Position numbers and translations under genes: made by a program. DNA of 32,836 bases from Rhodospirillales bacterium. Lineage in GTDB: Bacteria > Pseudomonadota > Alphaproteobacteria > Acetobacterales > Acetobacteraceae. The notes below the pieces were generated by a model, which worked only from the letters and a program-made list of their open reading frames with translations, searched no databases and was not told the origin of the DNA. The stretch is taken from the NCBI GenBank assembly GCA_947447625.1, contig CANFKS010000047.1, forward strand, positions 1 through 32,836, written 5' to 3'. Below, one piece after another: positions 8,440 to 15,930 of the stretch (position 1 is its first letter; each line of letters starts with the position of its first letter).

Positions 8440-8475
8440 ATGTTCAGTTCATCCAGGCTGAAACGCGTGGAGCGA

Positions 8476-8901
8476 TCACTCGCTCTCGCTGTCCTCGGCC
8501 ATCACTTCCTGCTTCGGGCCGCTGTCGAGGCCCTTGGCGGACGGGTCGCGGTCCACCAATTCAATCACCGCCATGTCGGCCGCATCGCCGTAGCGAATGC
8601 CGGCCCGCAGGACGCGCGTATATCCACCCTGGCGATCCTTGTAGCGCTCGGCAATCACGCTGAAGAGCTTGCTGACGATCACGTTGTCGCGAAGCTGCGC
8701 GTAGGCCTGGCGGCGTGCGTGCAATCCGCCGCGCTTGCCAAGGGTGATGAGCTTTTCGGCAACCGGCCGAAGCTCCTTCGCCTTAGGCAGCGTGGTTGTG
8801 ATCTGCTCATGCTTGATCAGCGCATGAGCAAGGTTGCGGAACATCGCAAAGCGATGTGTGTCTGTAACGCCGAGCTTCCGGCCAGCTACCCCGTGACGCA
8901 T
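8476..8901 (-). CDS. rplQ: 50S ribosomal protein L17
   Basis: This 141-residue L17 protein is recognised by its start [11 protein letters not shown], then [43 protein letters not shown] and [27 protein letters not shown]. It binds 23S rRNA at the large-subunit exit region. The last gene of the alpha operon, it follows rpoA by 19 bp and is followed by an intrinsic terminator. The C-terminal tail is acidic ([10 protein letters not shown]). Confidence 0.98.
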   Translation of the reverse strand: MRHGVAGRKLGVTDTHRFAMFRNLAHALIKHEQITTTLPKAKELRPVAEKLITLGKRGGLHARRQAYAQLRDNVIVSKLFSVIAERYKDRQGGYTRVLRAGIRYGDAADMAVIELVDRDPSAKGLDSGPKQEVMAEDSESE

Positions 8902-8920
8902 CTTACTTTCTCCCGGCTAC

Positions 8921-9952
8921 TCAGAACGGCTCTTCGAGACGCTTGGCGAGGTCTTCGACATTTTCAGGCGGCCAGCCCGAAACGGTCATGCCCAGCACCA
9001 AGCCCATCGAGGACAAAACTTCCTTGATTTCATTCAGCGACTTACGGCCGAAGTTCGGCGTACGAAGCATTTCCTGCTCGCTCTTCTGAACGAGGTCGCC
9101 GATGTAGACGATGTTGTCGTTCTTCAGGCAATTCGCCGAGCGGACCGACAATTCGAGTTCGTCGACCTTGCGCAGCAGATTGCGGTTGAACGGCAGATCG
9201 TCCTGCGGCTCTTCGGTGCGCAACTGCTGCGGCTCATCGAAGTTGATGAACAGCTGGAGCTGGTCCTGCAGGATACGCGCGGCAAGCGCCACCGAATCCT
9301 CCGGCGACACCGTGCCGTTGGTCTCCACCGTCAGCAGCAGCTTGTCATAATCGGTGACCTGACCCACGCGGGTCGGCTCCACCTTGTATGACACGCGACG
9401 CACAGGCGAGTAGATCGCATCGACCGGAATGAGCCCGATCGGCGCATCCTCGGGGCGGTTCATCGCCGCTGGGACATAGCCCTTGCCGGAATTCACGGTG
9501 AATTCCATGCCGAGCTTCACGCCGTCATCGAGCGTGCAGATCACGAGATCAGGGTTCATGACATCGATGTCATGCCCGGTCTGGATCTGCCCGGCGCGCA
9601 CTTCGCCGGGGCCAGTTGCCGTCAGCATCATGCGCTTGGGGCCATCGCCGTGCATCCGCAGCGCCAACTGCTTGATGTTGAGCACGATGTCGGTGACGTC
9701 CTCGCGGACGCCAGGAACCGAGCTGAACTCATGCAGCACGCCATCGATCTGCACCGCCGTAACGGCCGCGCCCTGAAGGGACGACAGCAGCACGCGACGG
9801 ATCGCATTGCCCAGCGTCATGCCAAAGCCGCGCTCAAGCGGCTCCGCAATCACTGTCGCGACCCGCGCAGGGTCAGAACCAGGGTCGACACCAAGATTTT
9901 CCGGCTTGATGAGCGACTGCCAATTCTTCTGCATCACTGCGGAAAGTCTCAT
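8921..9952 (-). CDS. rpoA: DNA-directed RNA polymerase subunit alpha
   Basis: This alpha subunit of RNA polymerase has up to 343 residues. The N-terminal dimerisation domain shows [23 protein letters not shown], and the C-terminal promoter-UP-element-binding domain shows [20 protein letters not shown] and [13 protein letters not shown]. The longest start (9952) is 4 bp past the rpsK stop. An internal ATG at 9934 gives [12 protein letters not shown], which matches the usual family N-terminus better; neither has a strong Shine-Dalgarno sequence, so the first six residues are uncertain. As in other alphaproteobacteria, rpsD is absent between rpsK and rpoA. Confidence 0.98.
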   Translation of the reverse strand: MRLSAVMQKNWQSLIKPENLGVDPGSDPARVATVIAEPLERGFGMTLGNAIRRVLLSSLQGAAVTAVQIDGVLHEFSSVPGVREDVTDIVLNIKQLALRMHGDGPKRMMLTATGPGEVRAGQIQTGHDIDVMNPDLVICTLDDGVKLGMEFTVNSGKGYVPAAMNRPEDAPIGLIPVDAIYSPVRRVSYKVEPTRVGQVTDYDKLLLTVETNGTVSPEDSVALAARILQDQLQLFINFDEPQQLRTEEPQDDLPFNRNLLRKVDELELSVRSANCLKNDNIVYIGDLVQKSEQEMLRTPNFGRKSLNEIKEVLSSMGLVLGMTVSGWPPENVEDLAKRLEEPF

Positions 9953-9956
9953 GGGA

Positions 9957-10352
9957 TCACACCCGCCGCCGCTTGCGCGGCCGGCACCCGTTATGCGGCA
10001 CCGGCGTCATGTCACGGATCGCCGTGATCGAGAAACCGACGGCCTGAAGCGCACGCAGCGCGCTCTCGCGGCCTGAACCGGGGCCCGAAACCTCGATCTC
10101 AAGCGTCTCCATGCCGTGTTCGCGGGCCTTCTTGCCGGCGTCTTCGGCGGCGACCTGCGCGGCATAAGGGGTCGATTTGCGCGAACCCTTAAAGCCCTGC
10201 ATGCCAGCCGACGACCAGGCAATCGTATTGCCCTGCGCGTCGGTGATGGTCACCATCGTGTTGTTGAACGTCGCGGCCACGTGAGCGACGCCGGACGTAA
10301 TATTCTTGCGCTCCTTTTTGCGGGTGCGCGTAGCGGCGGCAGGCTTCGCCAT
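9957..10352 (-). CDS. rpsK: 30S ribosomal protein S11
   Basis: This 131-residue S11 protein starts [18 protein letters not shown] and contains [22 protein letters not shown], then [20 protein letters not shown], ending [11 protein letters not shown]. It sits on the 30S platform. It is the second gene of the operon, separated from rpsM by about 80 bp that include a hairpin, and its stop lies 4 bp from the longest rpoA start. Confidence 0.98.
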   Translation of the reverse strand: MAKPAAATRTRKKERKNITSGVAHVAATFNNTMVTITDAQGNTIAWSSAGMQGFKGSRKSTPYAAQVAAEDAGKKAREHGMETLEIEVSGPGSGRESALRALQAVGFSITAIRDMTPVPHNGCRPRKRRRV

Positions 10353-10377
10353 GAATTTCGGTCCTGTCCATCAAATC

Positions 10378-10401
10378 GTCCCCGCCAGATCCGGCGGGGA
10401 C
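10378..10401 (-). other. hairpin in the rpsM-rpsK spacer
   Basis: GTCCCCGCC at 10378-10386 pairs perfectly with GGCGGGGAC at 10393-10401 around a 6-nt loop. There is no T-run, so it is unlikely to be a full terminator. It could be an mRNA processing or stability element, or a site for operon autoregulation. Confidence 0.5.
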
Positions 10402-10433
10402 AGAGTGTCAAAGACGCAAGCAACCCCGAAGGA

Positions 10434-10811
10434 TTACTTCGTCACCTTCTTCTTGCCGGCGATCGCCACGGCCTTGCCCTTGCGGGTACGGGCATTCGTG
10501 TGGGTGCGCTGGCCGCGAACCGGCAATCCGCGACGATGACGCAGGCCGCGATAGCAGCCCAGATCCATCAATCGCTTGATGTTCATCGCAACTTCACGCC
10601 GCAGGTCGCCCTCGACGCGGTAGTCACGGTCTATCATCTCACGAATACGCAGCACTTCCTCATCGGAAAGCTGGTTCACCCGGCGATCCTCCGGGATGCT
10701 GAGCTTCGTGCAAATGTCCTGCGCCTTCGCAGGGCCAATGCCATAAATATAGCGAAGGCTGATCTTCACCCGCTTGTTGGTCGGGATGTTCACGCCGGCA
10801 ATACGCGCCAC
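10434..10811 (-). CDS. rpsM: 30S ribosomal protein S13
   Basis: This 125-residue S13 protein begins [25 protein letters not shown], contains [32 protein letters not shown], and ends KKKVTK. It is an S-head protein contacting the tRNA and the B1 bridge. It starts with GTG, preceded by AGGAG with 10-nt spacing. It is the first gene of the transcript: a strong promoter lies about 95 bp upstream, and the usual neighbours secY and adk are absent. Confidence 0.98.
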   Translation of the reverse strand: MARIAGVNIPTNKRVKISLRYIYGIGPAKAQDICTKLSIPEDRRVNQLSDEEVLRIREMIDRDYRVEGDLRREVAMNIKRLMDLGCYRGLRHRRGLPVRGQRTHTNARTRKGKAVAIAGKKKVTK

Positions 10812-10904
10812 GCCGCTTCACTCCTAAATGGCCTTCCACGATCCTGCGGAAGAGCCTACAAAACGTAAGGCGGCGGAACCGCAGGGGCACCGCCGAGGGG
10901 GCGC

Positions 10905-10932
10905 ACTATAGCCAGGGGCTTTCGAGTGTCAA
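10905..10932 (-). promoter_or_regulatory. sigma70-type promoter for rpsM operon
   Basis: On the minus strand a perfect -35 box TTGACA (10927-10932) and a -10 box TATAGT (10905-10910; five of six consensus bases) are spaced by 16 bp. The -35 overlaps the stop codon of the upstream DUF1194 gene. It is well placed to start the rpsM-rpsK-rpoA-rplQ transcript, leaving a leader of about 85-90 nt. Confidence 0.8.
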
Positions 10933-11681
10933 CGCGCCGACTCGGTTGACTCACCAACGGACGGCTGCCATGCAAAAAAAGAACGGCCCCGCTGCCGTTC
11001 CGGCGCCCCCACATGCCGAGCCAGCCCGGTTCCGGCGATTTCGCTCACCAGCTTGCGCAGGATCGCCGGCGCAAACTGATCATAGCGGTCGATCGCGATC
11101 ATGAATGCCCCGGGTCCGCCGATCACCGCATCGCGGTAATGCGCGTCCAGATCCGGCTCAACGGCCAGAATTGGCAGCCCATTGATCGTCACCCCGGCCG
11201 CAACCGCGTCATCGCGCGCAATCCCCACCGGGCGCCCGCTGGTGTTGGCGCCATCCCCGGAAATGTCGATCACCCGCCGCGCCCCCGCTTGCCCGCCGCG
11301 CTCAAACAGCCCGAGCGCATAATCGATCACGCCGCTGATCGACGTGCCGCCGCCGAACAATCGGCGCGGCGCCGCCTCGATCTTCGCCGCCAGCGCCGCA
11401 GCCGAGCCCGCATCGCGCACCTCATGCCAATCCACCACCAGCACCTGCAGCCGCGGCCCGGTCCATTGCACCATCGCCACCGCGATCCGCTGGTGCGCTC
11501 CGCCAATGATCGCCCGCAGCAGCCGGGGATCCCGGAAGGCGGCCGCATAGCCCTGTTTCTGCAACGCAAAGCGTTCGGCCGACACGCTGCCCGAGGCATC
11601 GACCGCGAGCACGAGCTGCAGATCGACCGTTTCCGCCCGCGCGGGCCAGGCGAGCAGCAACAGAATGACAATCAGCCGCAT
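10929..11681 (-). CDS. DUF1194 domain protein with von Willebrand factor A fold, secreted
   Basis: This 250-residue protein starts with a typical signal peptide (MRLIVILLLLAWPARA). A VWA-like domain of the DUF1194 family follows. LVLAVDASGSVS holds the MIDAS DxSxS motif, and FGGGTSISGVIDYAL and VIDISGDGANTSGRP match the later blocks. Family members are periplasmic or exported proteins of unknown function, common in alphaproteobacteria. The stop codon lies inside the -35 box of the rpsM promoter. It is 40 bp downstream of the NIPSNAP gene on the same strand, so the two may share a transcript. Confidence 0.85.
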   Translation of the reverse strand: MRLIVILLLLAWPARAETVDLQLVLAVDASGSVSAERFALQKQGYAAAFRDPRLLRAIIGGAHQRIAVAMVQWTGPRLQVLVVDWHEVRDAGSAAALAAKIEAAPRRLFGGGTSISGVIDYALGLFERGGQAGARRVIDISGDGANTSGRPVGIARDDAVAAGVTINGLPILAVEPDLDAHYRDAVIGGPGAFMIAIDRYDQFAPAILRKLVSEIAGTGLARHVGAPERQRGRSFFAWQPSVGESTESAR

Positions 11682-11721
11682 GCTCTTCGCCCCGCCGCGT
11701 CGCGCCCTCCCCTCGGTCGGG

Positions 11722-12357
11722 CTACTTCATCGAGGAATAGGCGGTCGGAATCAGCAGCGTCGATTGCATTTCCACCACTTTGCCGGCCTGGCGCTTCAGG
11801 TAATCGAGCCATTCCTGGTCCTGGAACAGCGCGCCTCGCGCCTTGGCGCGCGCATCCGGGGTCGCATAGTTCCACATATGGATCACCTCGTTGGGCTGCG
11901 GGCTTTCGCCGATCCAGAGCCCGACATTGCGCGAATATTTCTCGCGCACCGGCATGATACCGAGATACGCCTCGGCATAAGGGCGGGCATCGCCCACATT
12001 GGTGCGGTAGATCCGCATCTCGTAGACCCCGCCCTCCGCGACCGGCGGCGTGATGTCCTTCATCGGATGCATGAAGCGAATGTCCTGCCGCTCCAAAAGC
12101 GGACGGATCCGCGGGATATACTCCTCGGTCCAGGCCTTGTTCTGCCCCAAGGCCCCGCGCAGCCGGGCGCGCTCGTCGAGGCTCGCATAGCTCCAGATGT
12201 GCCACACCTGGTTGAGCCCGCCGAATTCCGGCGTCCAGTAGCCGTGATTGACGCCGTAATCGTTGCCCCGTGCCGGGCGGCCGATGGTCCTTGCGTATTC
12301 AAGATACTCGGCGAGCTTGCCGGGTTTGAGCGTGTACTGGCGGAGTTCGTGGATCAT
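11722..12357 (-). CDS. NIPSNAP family protein
   Basis: This 211-residue protein consists of two tandem NIPSNAP/ferredoxin-like halves. The first begins HELRQYTLKPGKLAEYL, has QVWHIWSYASLDERARLR, and ends near IRFMHP. The second begins VYEMRIYRTNVGDARPYAEAYLGIM and has NEVIHMWNYATPDARAKAR. NIPSNAP proteins are small dimeric alpha-beta-barrel proteins with poorly defined roles. The start at 12357 is chosen because the conserved EIRxYTLKPG block begins here and GGGAA precedes it. Confidence 0.85.
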   Translation of the reverse strand: MIHELRQYTLKPGKLAEYLEYARTIGRPARGNDYGVNHGYWTPEFGGLNQVWHIWSYASLDERARLRGALGQNKAWTEEYIPRIRPLLERQDIRFMHPMKDITPPVAEGGVYEMRIYRTNVGDARPYAEAYLGIMPVREKYSRNVGLWIGESPQPNEVIHMWNYATPDARAKARGALFQDQEWLDYLKRQAGKVVEMQSTLLIPTAYSSMK

Positions 12358-12465
12358 CGTCCGGTTCCCATACAGATAAGATGTCGCGCCGATCATCCAT
12401 CCTCGGCGTCTTCCGCCACCATGCCAGCCCCTGCGGCCAGTGGCCAGCACGCCCGCCGCAGCCTG

Positions 12466-12532
12466 AGAGCAGGATACTTTCGGACAGGCGAAGGCACCCT
12501 GCTCCGGCTCTTTGTCTGATCGCCTGATTCAG
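12466..12532. repeat. two-hairpin palindromic element, inverted truncated copy 2
   Basis: This is the reverse orientation of the consensus element. A hairpin-2 stem is formed by GAGCAGGAT (12467-12475) and ACCCTGCTC (12496-12504), with GGCGAAGGCA in its loop arm. The linker plus outer arm CTCTTTGTCTGATCGCCTGA follows (12508 onward), which is the complement of TCAGGCGATCAAACAAAGAG with one change. Similarity stops within hairpin 1. It fills most of the gap between the NIPSNAP and TonB genes. Confidence 0.7.
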
Positions 12533-12566
12533 CTTTTAGACCGAGTCCGCCGAACCTCATCAGGTT

Positions 12567-13457
12567 TCAGGGCGCGTCCCGCAGCGCGAAACCAACCCGC
12601 AGGCCAAGCATGCGCGACGTCTCTGCCCCATCGGCCTCATAAGGCGGCAGGCGCGCCCCTTCAAACAACCGGCGCACCGCATCGTCCAGCAACGCCGACC
12701 CCGCACTCTCCTCGATCAGGACCGCAATCACCCGCCCATCGGGCTCGGCCGTCACCCGCACCATGACAACCCCCTCGACACCGCGGCGTTGCGCATCACG
12801 CGGATAGGTCTTGTGCGCCTCAACCCAGGCCAGCACGGCGCCACGCCACGCAGCCGCCGCAGGCCTGGGCGCTGCACCGTCGGGCGGCCTCGGGGCGCCG
12901 GCGTCGCCCGGCAAAGACAAGGCAGGGGATGCGTCGGACCGCGGCGCACGCCCCGCCCCGGACGCTACCGGCTGCCGCGCAGCGAGCGCAGCGGCCGGTA
13001 GCGCAAGACGATCCGTCGCTGCCGGCGGCACGGGTCGCCTGACCACCGCCACGCCGCTATCGGCCAAGACAGCCCCAGGCTCGGTGCCTCCAGGCTCGGT
13101 GCCTCGAGGCTGGGTACCCCGCACGGCCACAGATTCGGCCACCGCGACCTCATGCATCGCCGTCCCGGCGGTCGCTTCGAACCGCTGCGCCGGCCGGGAC
13201 TCGGGGGGCGCCGGAGACTCCACAGCCGCGCTCACCATCATCACCTCGAGGTCAGCAGCCAGCGGCAATGGAGGCACGAACCGCCCTGTGCCGTCGAGCA
13301 GCGCCGCCGCCGCCACAGCATGGAGCAGCAGCGAGGCTGCCACCGCACGGCGCAATCCATCCCGCCCCCGCGCTGCCCCCTCCACCCCGACCCGCTGCTT
13401 GGACGCAATTCCTGCCACCCTGCCGTGCCTATCCGTCACGCCTGAATGACTATCCAT
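12567..13457 (-). CDS. tonB: energy transducer TonB
   Basis: This 296-residue TonB-like protein has a short basic cytoplasmic start, one membrane anchor (RRAVAASLLLHAVAAAALL), a long Pro/Ala-rich periplasmic linker and a C-terminal TonB domain. That domain shows YPRDAQRRGVEGVVMVRV and DGRVIAVLIEESAGSALLDDAV. It would couple the ExbBD proton motive force to outer-membrane receptors; exbB and exbD are not in the window. Start is ATG at 13457. An alternative ATG at 13487 would overlap the divergent DUF6481 start codon. The linker contains a small 5-residue repeat (RGTEPG-type). No clear Shine-Dalgarno sequence decides the start. Confidence 0.85.
   Translation of the reverse strand: MDSHSGVTDRHGRVAGIASKQRVGVEGAARGRDGLRRAVAASLLLHAVAAAALLDGTGRFVPPLPLAADLEVMMVSAAVESPAPPESRPAQRFEATAGTAMHEVAVAESVAVRGTQPRGTEPGGTEPGAVLADSGVAVVRRPVPPAATDRLALPAAALAARQPVASGAGRAPRSDASPALSLPGDAGAPRPPDGAAPRPAAAAWRGAVLAWVEAHKTYPRDAQRRGVEGVVMVRVTAEPDGRVIAVLIEESAGSALLDDAVRRLFEGARLPPYEADGAETSRMLGLRVGFALRDAP
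13077..13121. repeat. three tandem 15-bp repeats inside tonB
   Basis: Units AGGCTCGGTGCCTCC, AGGCTCGGTGCCTCG and AGGCTGGGTACCCCG run head to tail with a 15-bp period. On the coding strand they encode the repeated five-residue RGTEP-like unit of the TonB periplasmic linker. Being in-frame, copy-number change would alter linker length without a frameshift. Confidence 0.8.
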
Positions 13458-13485
13458 CGGCGCGCCGATTTGATAGAGGGCGGCC

Positions 13486-13887
13486 ATGAGTTCGTTCAAA
13501 CATGATAATTTCAACGACCGCCTGAGCACGCAGGCGGCCGCTCGCAAGGCGCAGATCGAAAAGTTCAAGGCTCGTCCCGCCCCGGACGATCCCGCCGTGC
13601 TGGCCAAACGCGCCGAACTGGTCGCGATCGCCGAGGCCCGCAAGGCCCGGATCGAAGAGCGCCGGCTCGCCCGTGAGGCCGAGGCCGCGCGGCTCGCGAA
13701 GGAAGCGGCCGAACTGGCCGCCCAGCGCGCCGCCGAGGACGTCGCCCGCCAGCGCGAGGAGGCCGAAATGGCCGCCCGCCGCCTCGCGGCCGATGCCGAC
13801 AGCAAGGCCCGCGCCCAGGCCCTCGCGGCCGAGCAAAAAGCAGCGCGCGATGCCCGCTACGCCGCTCGGCAGTCCCGCCGGAAATAA
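13486..13887 (+). CDS. DUF6481 family small charged helical protein
   Basis: This 133-residue protein begins SSFKHDNFNDRLSTQAAARKAQIEKFKA. It continues as one long Ala/Glu/Arg-rich helix with probable coiled coil (for example EARKARIEERRLAREAEAARLAKEAAEL) and a basic end (ARQSRRK). This matches the DUF6481 family of alphaproteobacteria, whose function is unknown. GAGGG sits 5 bp before the ATG. It is divergent from tonB with only about 28 bp between starts, so promoters must overlap. A strong terminator follows 33 bp after the stop. Confidence 0.8.
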   Translation: MSSFKHDNFNDRLSTQAAARKAQIEKFKARPAPDDPAVLAKRAELVAIAEARKARIEERRLAREAEAARLAKEAAELAAQRAAEDVARQREEAEMAARRLAADADSKARAQALAAEQKAARDARYAARQSRRK

Positions 13888-13920
13888 CGAGCCCGCCGCC
13901 GTTCGCGCCGCAACATCATA

Positions 13921-13958
13921 AAAACGGGCCGTGACCGGCGACGGTCACGGCCCGTTTT
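13921..13958. terminator. strong bidirectional intrinsic terminator
   Basis: AAAACGGGCCGTGACC at 13921-13936 pairs perfectly over 16 bp with GGTCACGGCCCGTTTT at 13943-13958, around a 6-nt loop. The A-run and T-run at the two ends make it functional in both directions. This fits its place between DUF6481 (+) and the convergent NMO-like gene (-). Confidence 0.88.
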
Positions 13959-13965
13959 CGATCCA

Positions 13966-14065
13966 TAGCGTCTGATGGTTTTTGGCGGAATCGCGAAAAA
14001 CCATCAGACGATCAAACAAACAGCCAGAGCGGGATGCCCTCGCCGATCAGAAGGCACCTCGCTCT
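13966..14065. repeat. two-hairpin palindromic element, copy 3
   Basis: Hairpin 1 is GTCTGATGGTTTTTGGCG (13970-13987), loop GAAT, and CGCGAAAAACCATCAGAC (13992-14009), an 18-bp stem with one mismatch. The linker GATCAAACAAACAGCC follows. Hairpin 2 is AGAGCGGGATGCCCTCG with a weaker right arm, AAGGCACCTCGCTCT (14051-14065). The stem differs from copies 5-7 at several positions on both arms, while the loop and linker are conserved. Confidence 0.85.
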
Positions 14066-14075
14066 GGTGCCGTGT

Positions 14076-15029
14076 TCAGACGGCCAGCACCCGCGCCCGC
14101 GCCGCGGCATATTCGCGCGCCAGACGATCCACCAACGCGCCCGCCGGCACCACGGCCTTCACCGCGCCGATACCCTGGCCCGACCCCCAGATGTCCTTCC
14201 ACGCCTTGGTCGCCCCGGCGCCGAAATTCATCGAGGATTTGTCGGCCGTCGGCAGGTTCTGGGTATCGAGCCCGGCGCGCTCCAGCGTGGGCTTGAGATA
14301 ATTGCCGAGCACGCCGGTGATGAGGTTGGTGTAGATGATGTCATCGGCGCCGCTCTCGACGATCATCTGCTTGTAGCCTTCCGCCGCATTGGCTTCCTCG
14401 GTCGCGATGAAGGCCGAGCCGATATAGGCGAGATCGGCCCCGCAGGCCTGCGCCGCCAGCACGGCGTTGCCATTGGCGATCGCGCCGGACAGCGCGATCG
14501 GCCCATCGAACCATTCCCGGATTTCCTGCACCAGCGCAAACGGCGAGAGCGAGCCGGCATGCCCGCCCGCCCCGGCCGCCACCGCGATCAGTCCATCCGC
14601 GCCCTTCTCGATCGCCTTGCGCGCGAAGGTGTTGTTGATGATGTCGTGCAGCACCACGCCGCCATAGGAATGGATCGCCTGGTTCACATCGGGCCGCGCG
14701 CCGAGCGAGGTGATCACGACCGGCACCTTGTATTTGACGCACATCTCGACATCGTGTTCGAGCCGCGTATTGCTGCGGTGCGCAATCTGGTTCACCGCAA
14801 ACGGCGCCGCCTGGCGCTCGGGGTGCTTGGCGTCGTGTTCGGCGAGTTCGCCGGTGATGCGCTTCAGCCACTCCTCCAGCATCTCCGCCGGCCGCGCATT
14901 GAGCGCCGGAAACGCACCCACGATGCCGGCCTTGCACTGCGCGATCACCAGATCGGGGTTGGAGATGATGAACAACGGCGACCCGATCACCGGAATGCGC
15001 AGATTTTGGAGGATCGGGGGCAGCGACAT
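14076..15029 (-). CDS. nitronate monooxygenase-like FMN-dependent oxidoreductase
   Basis: This 317-residue TIM-barrel flavoprotein belongs to the 2-nitropropane dioxygenase/NMO family. Features are RIPVIGSPLFIISNPDLVIAQ at the N-terminus (FMN site), VVITSLGARPDVNQAIHSYGG, GADGLIAVAAGAGGHAG (phosphate-binding, with the GGHxG block typical of the family) and SGAIANGNAVLAAQACGADLAYIGSAFI. Such enzymes oxidise alkyl nitronates or act as NADH:quinone or enoyl reductases (FabK-related). Start at 15029 is chosen where homology begins; weak GTCCTGCC precedes it. An AT-rich dyad lies about 100 bp upstream. The exact substrate is not predictable. Confidence 0.85.
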   Translation of the reverse strand: MSLPPILQNLRIPVIGSPLFIISNPDLVIAQCKAGIVGAFPALNARPAEMLEEWLKRITGELAEHDAKHPERQAAPFAVNQIAHRSNTRLEHDVEMCVKYKVPVVITSLGARPDVNQAIHSYGGVVLHDIINNTFARKAIEKGADGLIAVAAGAGGHAGSLSPFALVQEIREWFDGPIALSGAIANGNAVLAAQACGADLAYIGSAFIATEEANAAEGYKQMIVESGADDIIYTNLITGVLGNYLKPTLERAGLDTQNLPTADKSSMNFGAGATKAWKDIWGSGQGIGAVKAVVPAGALVDRLAREYAAARARVLAV

Positions 15030-15125
15030 GGCAGGACGTTCCGTTGTTGCGTTGTCTTTCCTGCATGGCGCGGAAGCCGCTCTCGTGCAAGAGGCTTGCA
15101 TTCGAGGCTTGACGCGCGCTGGAAA

Positions 15126-15158
15126 GTTAATAAAAAAGACTAACATGTCTATTTTAAC
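15126..15158. promoter_or_regulatory. AT-rich dyad upstream of the NMO-like gene, possible operator
   Basis: GTTAATAAAAAAGAC (15126-15140) and GTCTATTTTAAC (15147-15158) form an imperfect inverted repeat around TAACAT. This is a sharp AT island in GC-rich DNA, in the 280-bp gap between leuD and the NMO-like gene. Placement suggests a regulator-binding or promoter region for the NMO-like gene. No gene is seen in this gap. Confidence 0.4.
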
Positions 15159-15265
15159 AACATCGCCGCGTCCGCGTGGCCAACCGCCTCAACCGCACCG
15201 CCCGCTGGTTTTTTTCGCCCGTGGCGCGCGCCGGATTTCATGCGCCTTTTTTGTTGCGAATTCGG

Positions 15266-15302
15266 AAAAACAGACGGCCGATCCCGCAGGATTCAGCGGC
15301 CG
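15266..15302 (-). terminator. probable terminator after leuCD
   Basis: On the minus strand CGGCCG (15297-15302) pairs with CGGCCG (15275-15280). An inner ATCC/GGAT stem extends the hairpin, and TCTGTTTTT follows (15266-15274). It begins 8 bp after the leuD stop codon. Confidence 0.5.
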
Positions 15303-15309
15303 CACGCCC

Positions 15310-15930
15310 TCACAGCCACGGCATCTCCGCCGCATAGCGCCCCTCGAACGCGTCGATCGCCCCCTGCTGGCTCAGGGTGAACGCGATGTCGTCCATCCCC
15401 GCGAGCAGCAATTCCTTGCGGAACGGGTCGATCTCGAAGCTGTCGATACGGAACCCGTCATTGATCCCGAGTGGGCCGCGCACCTCCTGCGCCTCCAGGT
15501 CCACCACCAGCTTCGCCCCCGGATTGCGTGCCAGCGCCGCCCGGATCTCGGCGCAGCGCGCCTCCGGCAGCACGATCGGCAGCAACCCGTTCTTGAAACT
15601 GTTATTGAAAAAAATATCCCCGAAACTCGGCGCGATCACCACCCGGAACCCCGCATCCGACAGCGCCCAAACCGCATGCTCGCGCGACGAGCCGCAGCCG
15701 AAATTGCGATCCGCCACCAGCACCCCCGCCCCCGCACTGGCGGGCAGGTTCAGCACGAAGTCCGGCTTGGCCGATCCGTCAGCCTCGCTGCGGATGTCGT
15801 TGAACAGCAATGCGCCATAGCCTTCCGCCCGCGCCCGCCACAGAAACCGCGCCGGGATGATTTGGTCGGTATCGACATTCGCCATATCCATCGCTGCCGC
15901 CACCGCCTCGACGGTTTCGAATTTGCGCAT
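15310..15930 (-). CDS. leuD: 3-isopropylmalate dehydratase small subunit
   Basis: This 206-residue swivel domain of isopropylmalate isomerase shows the LeuD signatures MANVDTDQIIPARFL, DRNFGCGSSREHAVWAL and APSFGDIFFNNSFKNGLLPI. With LeuC it converts 2-isopropylmalate to 3-isopropylmalate in leucine biosynthesis. GGGAGG precedes the ATG. The leuC stop and leuD start overlap by one base (TGATG), so translation is coupled. Length fits the typical family size of about 200 residues. Confidence 0.95.
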   Translation of the reverse strand: MRKFETVEAVAAAMDMANVDTDQIIPARFLWRARAEGYGALLFNDIRSEADGSAKPDFVLNLPASAGAGVLVADRNFGCGSSREHAVWALSDAGFRVVIAPSFGDIFFNNSFKNGLLPIVLPEARCAEIRAALARNPGAKLVVDLEAQEVRGPLGINDGFRIDSFEIDPFRKELLLAGMDDIAFTLSQQGAIDAFEGRYAAEMPWL

